NCBI GenBank assembly: GCA_963585895.1
Contig: OY757904.1
Location: forward strand, 158,895,626 to 158,959,625
Direction of reading: 5' to 3'
DNA from: Sepioteuthis lessoniana
Lineage: Eukaryota; Mollusca; Cephalopoda; Myopsida; Loliginidae
DNA length: 64,000 nt
A program made the position numbers and the translations under genes. Below the pieces are notes generated by a model. The model had not been told where the DNA came from, did not search any database, and saw only the letters and a list, made by a program, of their open reading frames with translations. Of this stretch, positions 1 through 10,516 are shown one piece after another. Numbering within the stretch: position 1 is the first letter of the stretch; every line of letters starts with the position of its first letter.

Positions 1-995
1 CCCTTACTTTCTCGCGTAAATACGCGCAGCGTAAGAGATCCTTACATGGTCACATATACACACTTGCGTGTGGCATATCGACTCCTACATGGCTCTATTT
101 GCAACCGACCCATTGAAGAACGATTGGCCACCCCACATCACCAATGACAATAACTACAAGACACGTTCTGAAATCAATATTTCGTCCCTACTGCCAGCAA
201 GAAGACAAGACAGAGTTCTCAACACCAAACTTCTCTTCCTACTATTTTTCTGGATATGCTTAATAATCTTCACAACAACTTTTCGACAAACAGACACTTC
301 GACTAAAGAATTGGTTGTATATTCCTAATAGATACACCTTTTCTGTTTTGCTAACTTATTTGTTTGACACCATTTCTATCTACTATTCCACGTCAGGACA
401 GACAGGCCTCTCTTCCCTTTTAATTTTCTCTTCTCCTCTGCATTACCATATGCCAATATACATACATTTCTAATTTTGGTATAAGGCCAGATTTATAATG
501 GATTCAATAAGGAACAAGAAATAATACAACTTAGCGAGATACCTATGTAAAGGTCAGCAAGTTTTTATCGATCAAATAACTACTGTAGTGAATTTGTTCC
601 TCACTGCGTGTCCTAGTGATTTGAGTTTGGGCCAGAATCAAGCAAAACACAACAAAGCGAAAGAAAAATTAAAGTAGAATCCTCAATAATTTTGCTTTCG
701 AATTTCGTTGTTGGAATTTTTCAACAGGGAAAATAAAGTGTTTGTTTATCATTTAAGATAAGATTCGTTTGCCATGAAATAAAATTGTAGATACAAAAGA
801 TTGTACCAAAGCTAATCTTCTTCCTGGTGCGGCAAGGGGCAGTCCAATTTTAAACTTAATTGTTTTAATACTGACCTTTAACTTGGACTTAACACAGACC
901 ACTGATACCAATTTGCTTATAACATAGGCTGATTCAAATGGATCGTCTTCATTTAAATACATGTTTTCTGAGAATTTATATTTTCTTACTCACAA
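1..995. other. AT-rich sequence, nothing recognised
   Basis: Only short open frames (up to 86 codons) with no family resemblance and no codon structure. I see no repeat shared with the rest of the window. Confidence 0.5.
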
Positions 996-1292
996 GTGCC
1001 CGCTTAATGGAGTGACGGTTATTGTCAAGGGAAATAGACCCGGCGACTAGAATTCGAATCTGGGACGAGGCTGTTAACAGTTAAGTTTGAGTTGATACTC
1101 ATGGGAAAGCAATGAATCTCCCTCTTTTTCCACGCCCCAGAGATGGGTAGATAGTAGGGTACACTACTCCTAAACCTTTTTGCTATGGCTACAGATATAG
1201 AAAGAAGAAAACTATGAATTTAAAACAGTTGAACTCGGCAGAAAAATTGACCTTGTGTCACATCCTGCTCGTGGCGGGGGGGGGGTAAATAC
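996..1292 (+). repeat. SINE family D copy (tRNA-derived)
   Basis: A tRNA-like head (A-box-like region around 1000-1025, B-box-like 'gaattcgaatctggg' near 1055) is followed by the body shared with the copies at 44628 and 59252. The copy ends in the family tail 'accttgtgtcacatcctgc' and 'ggtaaatac'. The head is diverged. The tail runs directly into the 44-bp minisatellite. Confidence 0.8.
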
Positions 1293-1518
1293 TTTCTTGT
1301 AAGAGATGGGCTATATCGGATGGGTTGGGTAAATGCATACCTGTAAGAGATGGGCCATATCGGATGGGTTGGGTAAATGCATACTTGCAAAAGATGGACC
1401 ATATCGGATGGGTTGGGTAAATGCATACCTGTAAGAGATGGGCCATATCGGATGGGTTGGGTAAATGTATACTTGCAAAAGATGGACCATATTGGATAGG
1501 TTAGGTAAATACATGCAT
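1280..1518. repeat. 44-bp minisatellite, five units
   Basis: The motif 'g(t/c)aa(g/a)agatgg' recurs at 1299, 1343, 1387, 1431 and 1475, an exact 44-bp spacing. Odd and even units differ ('gtaagag' versus 'gcaaaag'), so the array is also an 88-bp higher-order repeat. Each unit ends in 'ggttgggtaaat', the 3' tail motif of SINE D, so the array seems to have grown from the SINE tail. The 142-codon minus-strand frame across it is a by-product. Confidence 0.92.
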
Positions 1519-3479
1519 TTAGTATTATTGTGAGAGTCATTCTTTGCATCATCCAATGTGTAAATGACATCTTTGTAGGTTGATTGGTGGACGAGTGTTG
1601 TCTTTGATTATTACTGGAGCAGCTGGTTTTGTTAATGGATATTTTCAAGTTTTCTTCTCGTCTAAAGGTGATTGTGATTAATGTGTTGTTATGGATTTGA
1701 TGTGTCTAGGTCGCTTGTCGGCAAATGTGCTGTATATATGTTTGGTGGTATTTCAAAGCCTTGTACTTTGTCTTGATCTAAACAATGGCACTAAGAATTT
1801 ATATGGTGACGATAGTCAAACTGGAAAGTCGAGCCAATGAGTAAGAGCGTCCGAAAGGGTGAAACCAACAAAGATCTTAAATGAAACTATTAGCTTTCAA
1901 CTCGAATGAAAAAAGAAAAAAACAACTTACAACTCCCTACAAATGACCGTAACTTATCAAGTGTCATTTTTTCACGATCTCTTAGCAAACAAATACTATG
2001 AGAATAAGCTAAAAAGGTTTATATTTATGAAGGTCAATGAACCTCTTCTCTCTGACCACTAGACGACCATAATGTGGCAGTACACCTGCCTTCACCAAAC
2101 ACTGGGATGATACCGATTTCAATCTGCTAACCGTTCCCCTTGGCTGGTGATGTCTTCAGATGACACGACTAATTGCTACCCGCCTACGCTGTGTTTTTGA
2201 TCCAGACAACGGATCAGTCGCTGATTGGAGTCACCGGTCGATGAGTTGACGAATTTGACAGCACAATTAAGAAAGCAAAAATAAATAAATAAATAAAAGT
2301 CGACGCCAACAAACAAAGAATAAAACACGGCTTCTAACAATAATAATATCAATTAAAAATGTGTCTTTATAAATGGTACATGTATGCCCCTATAACAGAG
2401 GTGGGAAGTTTTAGTCAGAGACCTAGTTCACAAAGTAACAGTGAGTCAGTTTATAAGTATTCAAATTTAGCCCTAAGGCATCTCAGTTTATCGCATAAGC
2501 TTTTGGCTTTTCTCTTCTCTCTTTATATAGTCTGGCATGAAGCACTTTCAAATGGCGGTTATGTTTGCCTTTTTCGATCTTTAGTTCTCAGCTTCTCTCG
2601 GTTCCTTGGAAGTGATTTTAAGTAGTATATTATTTTACTAGTATCGTACTATGTTAGGCATCATTCACTTCTTTTAAAGAGTCATATTTTGTAAGGCTGT
2701 CTTTGTTTCTATACCTAAGGTAGTCTGGTTCAAGATAAAAAAAACTCAGAGTATCGTAGAAACAGCTAGCTAGTTCGCGTTCTCTCTCAAAAGCATCACA
2801 TATCTCGATTTCTTTTCGCTTCTCTATCTCCGCGGATGCAGAAAAAGGCTACCTTAAAGCATCGCTTTATCTCAGGCGTCACTTCGCTTTTCTAACTTCT
2901 CGAGTCTGGCACAAGGTCATCTTAAAGTAACGTATTATCTCAGTCTTTTTTCGCTCTTTTATAAGATTGTCTATTGGTAAGACTACGTCACGTCCAAACA
3001 ACATATAATATGGCTTTTCTCTGCCTCTTCACATTGGGTAGTCTGGCGCTAGGCCAAAGACCAGAGACGACGTGAAGTCCAGTTTTGTTATACTACGACA
3101 CCAAATAGACGTTTGTACCGCCACAGTTTTGAGCAGTCGTTTGTAGCACAACGGTACTACAAGGATATTTGTTATGCTACGGTACCACATACACACGTGT
3201 AAAACAACCGTTCTAAATATTCTATGAATGTAGCACTACGTTTTAAGTCTCAGTCGGACACTCGTTGTAACCTCACGATGAGTAAAAGTGACGAACACAC
3301 AAAATACCGTTGGTTCGCAAAGGTTTATTGGTTACTAGCCTTCTTAGTAGTCACTGAGGAGAGAGAAAATAAAGTATGTACTGAGTCCACTGCTTTTTAT
3401 AGACAGAGAGAAATAAACCATCGTGAGAAGAGAGGAGGCAAACACAAACCTTGAGATTATCTTTCTCGTTTACCGTTAT
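1519..3479. other. Unassigned AT-rich sequence
   Basis: No gene or clear repeat. Around 2700-3100 short phrases recur loosely ('gtagtctgg', 'ccttaaagca', 'tatctcag', 'ggcacaaggtc'), suggesting a worn repeat. Frames here (up to 88 codons) resemble nothing known. Confidence 0.4.
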
Positions 3480-3860
3480 ATTTCTTTCAAGTGCTTGCTC
3501 GAGGTTCCGTCTTCACAACTCCGCGACCGGTGTGGGACTCCGTCACGGAGCTCTCCCAAAATGGGCACCGTAATTTATGGTCCGTCTTTATATCTCTGCA
3601 TCTGGTCTCCAATTCTTTCTTTTCCTGTTTTCTATCCCGCATCAACTCCGACAGCTCTTTCCTTTTGAACTTCTTTTAGCCAATCACAGCCAGTGACCGA
3701 TTATAGCCTTTAGCTCTCTCTCTCTGTCTCTGTGACTGCTTTGAATCCCTTTCCCATTAATCTCACTCCTTTTTCATCGTTCTGCTTTTTACCTCTAAGT
3801 CTACCAAAGAAACAACTTACTACTAAAACAATCAATTGGAGTCCTTAATTATATTACAGT
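3480..3860 (+). repeat. Repeat family F, copy 1 (possibly LTR-like)
   Basis: Matches 32048-32515 in order over several blocks: 'acggagctc', 'cagtctttatatctc', 'ttttagccaatca', 'tttagct', 'aagtctacca' and 'actaaaacaatcaatt'. It carries a CCAAT-type motif and pyrimidine runs. Ends are not defined. An old LTR is possible, but no TG...CA ends were seen. Confidence 0.6.
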
Positions 3861-4788
3861 AGCTGGCTTCTGCTGGTCTCCTAATCTTTGGTGAGGGACG
3901 AAATCTCTTTTTTATTTATACCTCTCTTCTAAGGGGTGGGGACTGGCGAAACTGTTAACGATATCAATTTTCTCCTAATTTGAATTTCAATTATTAAGTC
4001 CGCTCCTTTGATTTGCTACCCCTTCCTTTGGGGTCTAACTCCTTCAACCATCATCCAAAAGAAGTGTTCTTCCCTAATTTGGAATTACTTTTAATTTTAT
4101 GCTGGGGTGATATATAAGAATATATGTTTTTTATTCTTATAGTCTCCGCCCCCACCAATCACCATATCCTGAAAAACCGTTGTCTTTCTGGTCGATGTGA
4201 AAACCAATCGCTGCCGTTTATTATTCAGCTAGTCGCTGTACCTATGCAATACATTTCGTATTTGATCCGACCCCAACTAAACCAAGTTTATTAAATAACT
4301 CTTACGGGAGCATAAACTCAATTATCCTCTTTATTCTTATTTACTATCCTAGCCAAATTGGGAGAAATGGGTATTGGAAGATTGTTTTGCCAAACATCTA
4401 AACTGAGTGGCGTAAAAGTTAGAGACAGCAGTACTCTCCCCTTGTTGCAGTAATGGAGTCAGGCAGTTGATCTCTTAACAAAGTGGTGGTGCAGCTATGA
4501 AATTAATGGAATTAATACAAGTGATCGTCAAACGATTGTGTAGACCAGAAAAATTCGGTGCGCTATCTCCGGGGTGGCATCCGTTATAGGTTTACTCTTT
4601 GTTTGTTTTTTTTTTGTTATTTTTTACACATATATTTGTAACAAAGGTATACCTAATGAAATCTAAACAGACTTTACCTAACCCCTCATATGACTAAACA
4701 GATTAACAAAGGAACCAATCATGAAAATAATTCTTAACACACAAGCTCTTTTGGAAAGGAGTTTATTGCGACACCTGTCCCAGTCAGT
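3861..4788. other. Unassigned sequence
   Basis: No coding signal and no match within the window was found. A GC-richer patch at 4380-4600 is not recognised. Confidence 0.35.
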
Positions 4789-5120
4789 CGCTCTCCACCA
4801 AACTCTTTCACTTTCCATGAAAAACTTCTGGCGGCTGATTCATTCTTTTTAATTCCATAAAATCCAATTCAACTTAAAAAAAGCAAATATCTATGCATCA
4901 AATTTCCACGACTTGATATCATATTGATGCAGTTAAAGATGGTGGAATGCAGAGACAGATATTAACACTTATCAACAACGCCATAAGATTTTCTGGTGTT
5001 TATATTCAAAAATATTTTTATATATTTTTAATATTAAAGTGAATGTTGTTCAATGAAGAAAGCCAGAACAGTAAAAGTGGAATTTTCCGAAAATATTGTT
5101 TCTTACAAGTTTTAAATGAA
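4789..5120 (+). repeat. Repeat family H, copy 1
   Basis: Collinear with 6692-7070: 'gctctccac', then 'tatgcatcaaatttcca', 'ggtggaatgcag', 'atcaacacttat' and the AT-rich end. It may be an interspersed repeat or the flank of a segmental duplication about 1.9 kb apart. Confidence 0.65.
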
Positions 5121-5200
5121 TAAAACATTAATTTCACTTGTTTTGTTTATCGGTTTCATTAATTCAGTTTTTTAACTCTATTATATTACTTAAATAGATT

Positions 5201-5505
5201 GGTTGATTTTAAAGGCACGTCAACCTGTCTAGGGTTATTTTATGCCGAGAGTTAAGGGAATCGCATTCATTATACATTTATATTTACATTTTTTGTGTTG
5301 TTTCTTAAGAGTTTTTACTTTTTGCACACGGTCCATTCGAATATAAACATTTTTAAACAGATCTATTTAACTCATAAATAGGACAATCACACTCAGATTC
5401 TCCAGAACTGGGGCCTCATCATCAGATACAGTTTAGTATCATACCCAAGACACCTCTTTTTGTGGGGGGCATTACTCCTAAGTCAGTGTCTTCTGAGCTC
5501 TGCCG
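5201..5505 (+). repeat. Family C repeat, internally deleted copy
   Basis: Begins with the family C 5' block ('aaggcacgtcaacctgtc', 'gggttattttatgcc') as at 46531. It skips most of the AT-rich middle and resumes at 'gatctatttaactcataa' through 'ctccagaactgg' and 'acccaagacacctc'. Confidence 0.8.
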
Positions 5506-5611
5506 ACAAAGTCAATAATGATTTAGAGTTTTTTGATTTTCCATTTGAATAACCCTAATAACTTTGACTATTTTGACCTTTGACAGTTGGATTATCAAAA
5601 TAAATTATATA

Positions 5612-5862
5612 TACTGGGTGTTTCAGAAAAGATGCAACTAATTTATATGATAACGATTTATTACTGAGACAAGCACAATGGGGGTCATTTGGAACATGTC
5701 CCGGAAAATGCATTTTTTTTGTGCCAGAGACATTAAATCAATGGGGTTTCTTTTTAATTGTTATTATATCAGCTTCCAAGACATTAATTTTTTTTGGTTG
5801 AGGTCTTGTCTCAGTAATAAATCATTATCATATTAATGGGTTGCATCTATTTTGAGACAGTC
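5612..5862. mobile_element. MITE with long terminal inverted repeats
   Basis: Arms 5631-5673 and 5805-5847 are inverted copies with about 4 mismatches in 43 bp. The outer ends ('ctgggtgtttcagaaaa' and the complement of 'tattttgagacagtc') extend the similarity. The left end abuts TA. The size and the 'gggtgt' terminus fit a non-autonomous mariner/Tc1-type element, and no transposase is present inside. Confidence 0.7.
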
Positions 5863-5959
5863 TTGAATGATTTTGTCTCCAAATAAATAGTGATGCAAAA
5901 TATTTTCTCCTCTTTTTGTCCAAGGGATTGTGATTGAGGATTAAGAGTTGTTATAGTTG

Positions 5960-6036
5960 ACAAATAATTTTGTGTTCATTTTTGTTTCAGATTTGAAAAT
6001 CAAATCTGAAACAAAAATGAACACAAAATTATTTGT
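5960..6036. repeat. Perfect 36-bp hairpin
   Basis: 5960-5995 and 6001-6036 are exact reverse complements with a 5-nt spacer (aaaat). No mismatch is present. A transcript from either strand would fold into an uninterrupted stem. Confidence 0.95.
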
Positions 6037-6046
6037 AGTAGAGTTA

Positions 6047-6077
6047 TTAGCATGAGTACCATGTATATTTAGACACC

Positions 6078-6135
<58 letters not shown>

Positions 6136-6200
6136 AGTGAGCAGAAATAATAAGGTAGTCCCATGGGTCCTATGTATATTTAGACACCCTACATATATTC
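6047..6200. repeat. Mariner-type end motifs flanking (TA)n
   Basis: 'atgtatatttagacaccct' occurs at about 6061 and again at about 6172, on either side of a (TA)n run at 6081-6134. The complement 'agggtgtctaaatatac' resembles the start of the MITE at 5614, so these may be ends of related non-autonomous elements. Confidence 0.5.
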
Positions 6201-6530
6201 GTGTCTGAGTGAAGATTATTCAAAATATATTAACCTTAGACGATATAACACATTTTTCCTATTTTGATCTTTGGCTGCTGATTTATCAAAATAAGTAAAT
6301 AAATAAAATATAGTTCTTTCACTAACACTATCTATTCAGTTCTTATACACCACTTATACAATATACTCCTAATATTCACCATCATCATTATAGCAATGAT
6401 GTTAAACAAACAAATTTGATTGGTAGTATTTCATCGTGATGATACTTAAAACCAACACAGGTATCAATAAAGGGTAAAACAAAGAATGCACATGTGGACA
6501 ACATGCTCTCACAATAGCAATCCAATGATA

Positions 6531-6549
6531 CTATCTATCTATCTATCTA

Positions 6550-6580
<31 letters not shown>
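6531..6580. repeat. (CTAT)n/(TA)n microsatellite
   Basis: Tetranucleotide run passing into a dinucleotide run. Confidence 0.95.
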
Positions 6581-6691
6581 TTAGAGATAGATAGACTAAG
6601 CTAAGGGAAACCTAAGCTTCCCATACTCATACGTGTATGCTTATAGTACATAATTCAACGGGCGGAATTACAAAATTAATCCTTTGCCCAC

Positions 6692-7070
6692 CAGCTCTCC
6701 ACTTTGCTATGATTCAGTCCAAGTCAACGAATCTTCATCGCACTTTTGCTGAAATACCGCTGCAATATTAGAATTGTGATAAACAATTGCTTTACGTTTT
6801 TGAATTTCGTCAAATTTGAATTTATTTAAAAAGCGAACATGTATGCATCAAATTTCCATATCAGATCAATAGAATAATGTTGGTGGAATGCAGGGGCTGT
6901 GTATAAATATCAACACTTATTAACAAGTTATCAAGATTCTTATTGTTTTATTTGTAAAAATTATTTTCATAATAATATAAAGCTAAGAATTGTGTAAATG
7001 AAGACATTAAAAGAGTTTTTATAAAAAATGCAAAAATGAAAAATTTTCTTTGTTTAAAATTTTAAATTAG
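6692..7070 (+). repeat. Repeat family H, copy 2
   Basis: Same orientation and block order as 4789-5120. The best match is 'gtatgcatcaaatttcca' followed by 'ggtggaatgcag' and 'aatatcaacacttat'. Confidence 0.65.
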
Positions 7071-7768
7071 ATATTCTTTTCTGTAATTTATCTGTTTATT
7101 TTGTCATGAATAAGAAATTACATAAAATTATTCGTTTGAAAAACGTCGAATTTCCACAGACTACGTTCTTCGAAATAAATCCACAAATAATAGTGCGGGT
7201 TTGTATTGTTACAGTCACGACATCCAAATGAAAACGATGTTCTTTCAAGTGGAATGTAATTATTTTGTATTTTTCTATCTTTTCATGCTGAAGGTCTGAT
7301 GAAGGTGGAAAGTTATAACGAGGATACGTTTGTGTATAAGACATCTAGAAAAAATGCAAACTTTGCTTCTCTCAGAAACCAGCCAACCAAATTAGGTTCT
7401 AACTTTTTCGAGAAAAAAAATCTTGTTCCAAAAAACGGCAGAATTCCTTATTAATTTTGGCAGACAACGCATCTTCTGTTTCTTCTTTTCTCTATGCTAC
7501 GGCATTTATTAATAGCCTTATAATATAAAGGAGCTTTACCTTTGATTACTGACCATTTTCCTTTATAGCTTTTACGACACAAAGTACAGATTACGCGTCG
7601 TAACAACTTTAAAATATTCAAGATAAAAATTTTGAAAATTAATTTTGAAATCTTATATTTATATATTTACAAATAAGAAAAAAATGATGTAATAATTGCA
7701 TGAATCCTTTTGACGTGCAGACAAATCTGACCAGAACTCGGGGTGCAAATTGAAAATGAAAAAATCAT
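7071..7768. other. AT-rich sequence, nothing recognised
   Basis: A minus-strand frame of 82 codons at 7096-7344 has no recognisable motif and is probably chance. Confidence 0.4.
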
Positions 7769-8042
7769 TTATAAACAAATAAGTTGTTGGCGACCGTAGT
7801 CGAGGGCGACCAGAAGGCTTCCTTTTCAATAACTACTTCACCGATGTGTAGGGGAGGAAGCCACTCCTTTCCCTGGATTGGTCCACTTTACCCTTGATAC
7901 GTACCTTAAATTGCTGAGTGTTAAGCAAGGAGGTATCAAGTACCATTTTTAAAGTTTTAGGTATGACGCGACCTGGCATTGAACCTAGGTCTCCCAGACC
8001 ATTGGCGAACACTCTACCCAATAAACCGGTTATAAACAAATA
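7769..8042 (-). mobile_element. SINE family A, full copy with 13-bp TSD
   Basis: The reverse complement starts with a tRNA-like head: an A box of the type TGGTCTAGTGG (degraded here) and the B box 'ggttcaatgcc' beside the phrase 'gaccattggcgaacactct'. It ends at 'cgactacggtcgccaac'. The 13-bp repeat TTATAAACAAATA flanks it at 7769-7781 and 8030-8042, the mark of LINE-driven insertion. Frames of 84-86 codons over it on both strands are translated SINE sequence. Confidence 0.93.
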
Positions 8043-8174
8043 CAGAATACGAAATAAGTTACAATACAACATATGGGGGAATAAAAAGAGCAAAATTCTC
8101 CTCAGATATAAAAGAAGAGCAAGAAAGAGAAATAAACTTTCTGAAATATTTCCGGTCAGTGCCGAATTCTAATT

Positions 8175-8760
8175 TAAGAAAAGAAGAGGATTTCTTTGTT
8201 GATTTACTGATTTGAGAAAGAAAGGTGAATAAATGTCTTTTTTAAGGGTTAAATTACCTCATTATTGTTTAGAGTTGATATTGAAGAAGAGGTTAAATGT
8301 AGCAGTATTCAGAGTGAGTAGATTTCTGGTGGAGTCTTGGAGAAGAGGAATTCTTTGTCTTCTTAGTTTGGCACCTTTTGCTGCTACTGGTGAAGAAGAC
8401 ATTCTTCTTGGGTATAAAGGAACTTCTAGTCTTTGTTTCGTTCCGCAGGTGAACTCTTTGGGTAGACACCACGTGTTGCATGGTTGGAGACCAACAAACT
8501 CGTGTGTACAAAGAGCCACCATTTGAGGGTTAATCTCACCTGTGGCCGATTTGGTTGCTACTACGATAGCAGACCCACACTTCGCATGGGCTGATATCCA
8601 AAATGCTATTGATCTGACCGGGCCATAGTGAGTTTGTACTCACTTGGCGCCTGTCCGTATCCAGCAGCGCAACAGTTGTGTGCCTCGCCTGTTTATTTAG
8701 ACTCCTTTGAGCCGTTTCTGAAAAGTATTTTCCGGCCTTTTGATTGGCTGAAAACAAATA
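8175..8760 (-). other. GC-richer single-copy segment, possible exon
   Basis: No match elsewhere in the window. It is open on both strands: 97 codons plus at 8233-8526, and 86 codons (8262-8522) and 73 codons (8536-8757) minus. Reading minus, two donor-like sites occur ('caagtgagtac' near 8640 and 'caggtgagatt' near 8535). It could be a 5' exon of a minus-strand gene or an old LTR. No protein family is recognised. Confidence 0.25.
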
Positions 8761-10298
8761 TTCATCTTTGCTGGGAAAAAAACTTCTAGATTCCTTTGTG
8801 TCCGTTTTTTTAATGCTTATTTTTACGTCAAAGCTGCTACAACACGGTTCAAACTGTTGAACCTAAGGTAAACCTGATATAACCCACTTCCTTTAAATTC
8901 CCCAGTTTTAACAAAGAAATTAAGGAAGTTTTTCTTTTTTAAACTTTAGTTTCACAAATTTTAAAAAGCTGCAAAATCCGCTGTCTAATAATTTTTTTAA
9001 GAAAAAGCGGCTGACATTGTCAATAAAGTAAACGAACCGACTTTAACACGGCCCAAATGAGAGTTTTGTTGTCTGAAACCTTCTTTTTTATATATTTGTT
9101 TGTTTGTCTGTTTTTTTTTTAACATTGATATCTTGGGTCTATTCTATATATAAAAATGAAAACAAACTTTAAGATGATATTTTCTTATTTATCTTTTTTC
9201 TTTTTAATACAAAATATTTTTCCCAGCATAAAGAGGGTGTGTTTCTTGTCCCAGCCAATTTATTTAAATTTTATATTTCTCAAATTGGCGGGGGGGGGAG
9301 TACATTTAAACAACGTAAATTTATGTGTAGGATTTTCTATGAAAGCATCAATATTAGATAAAAAAAAAGAAAAGAAAAAAAATTAAAAAAAGAAAAGGTT
9401 TAAGCAGAAAATAGCAAAAGAGAATAGAAATGGTGGAGTAGTGATATAATCAATGGTCATGGATAGAAAAAAAAAAAAAAGAGTTCAAAATCCGTGGGCG
9501 TTTAGATATGGCACAAGGCCGGAAGTTAAGGGCGCCCAGTGAAATAGTCGCTTGATATCACGTGTTCCACCCACACACTCTTTTTACTTTGAAATGAAAA
9601 CCTTTAGGATAAAATAAAATTATAAAATATCGATATATTTTCTAATTTTTTTTTTCAAACAATTGAATAATTTAATTTTTCATAATAAAATTCAAGTCAG
9701 CAATTTATTGAGCCATTATGCATTCAGTTATGCCAAATAAGTACCCCACTTTCTCAGATTAATTTGCATCAAATAATTCATAAATTTGAGCAAAAGAAAT
9801 ACGACTTGTGAGATTTCACGAGTGAAAAGGTTGTGCAATCTCACCACATTTTTGCGTCAGGCCGTCATGCAAAATAATCTATTTTTGTTGCTTACGATCA
9901 CTCCCCAAATATGTAATGTATTTTTTTTTTAAAGAAATTCGCTCGAAATAGTCAAAACAGTCAGGCGGAGGAGGAGGAGTAGGAGTTAAGAGGAGAGGGC
10001 GGTGGTGTTTCCTAACTGAACAACCAACGGCAATAAACACATAGGCATCTGTCGACTTCGACTGACTGTTCAAAAGCAGAGTTATTTTCATTTCCTTAAT
10101 AGCCACTTAAATAAATACACGTCAAGGTCAACCGTGGCTGGTTTAAAACCTCGTTCGACTTTCCACTATGAAAATTACATATTGCAGGCACACCCGAATA
10201 ACGTTTTCCTCCAGAAAAATAGAAGTTTTAATAGGTTTTTTTTTTTTTAGCTTTTTTTAGTGGATTATCAAACTATTTCCACACCTCCTGAAACAGAA
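8761..10298. other. AT-rich sequence, nothing recognised
   Basis: Poly-A/T runs and short frames only. A 'ggcacaaggcc' motif near 9510 recurs elsewhere in the window (for example near 63816) and may be the end of a SINE-like repeat. Confidence 0.4.
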
Positions 10299-10516
10299 TT
10301 CCCGTGGCGTAATTGCTAAAGTGCTGGATTGCGACCTTGAAGTAAGCTAGTTCAAGATCCAGTCACGCTATGATGCTCGCTTTCGAAATAATACTGTCAT
10401 GGAAAGGTATGAACCCTTTAACTATTCTCTGATTGAATAGTATTACTGCTGTTCTTCTACAAGAATGACTTTGGCGATAAATAACCCATTAAGTTTGATA
10501 TGCCATTAAACAAAAG
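10299..10516 (+). repeat. SINE family B copy
   Basis: The tRNA-like head 'cccgtggcgtaattgct' ... 'gctagttcaagatcca' is followed by the B body ('ggaaaggtatgaaccc', 'ttcttctacaagaatg', 'aaataaccca') and the family end 'gatatgccattaaacaaa'. Confidence 0.88.

Noticed and set aside
1220..1648. 142-codon minus frame with internal repeats
   Set aside because: Product of the 44-bp minisatellite. Two other frames over the same DNA are open as well.
7833..8172. 84-86 codon frames on both strands
   Set aside because: They lie on a SINE A copy with a target duplication. The same peptides appear from other A copies (46084, 22219).
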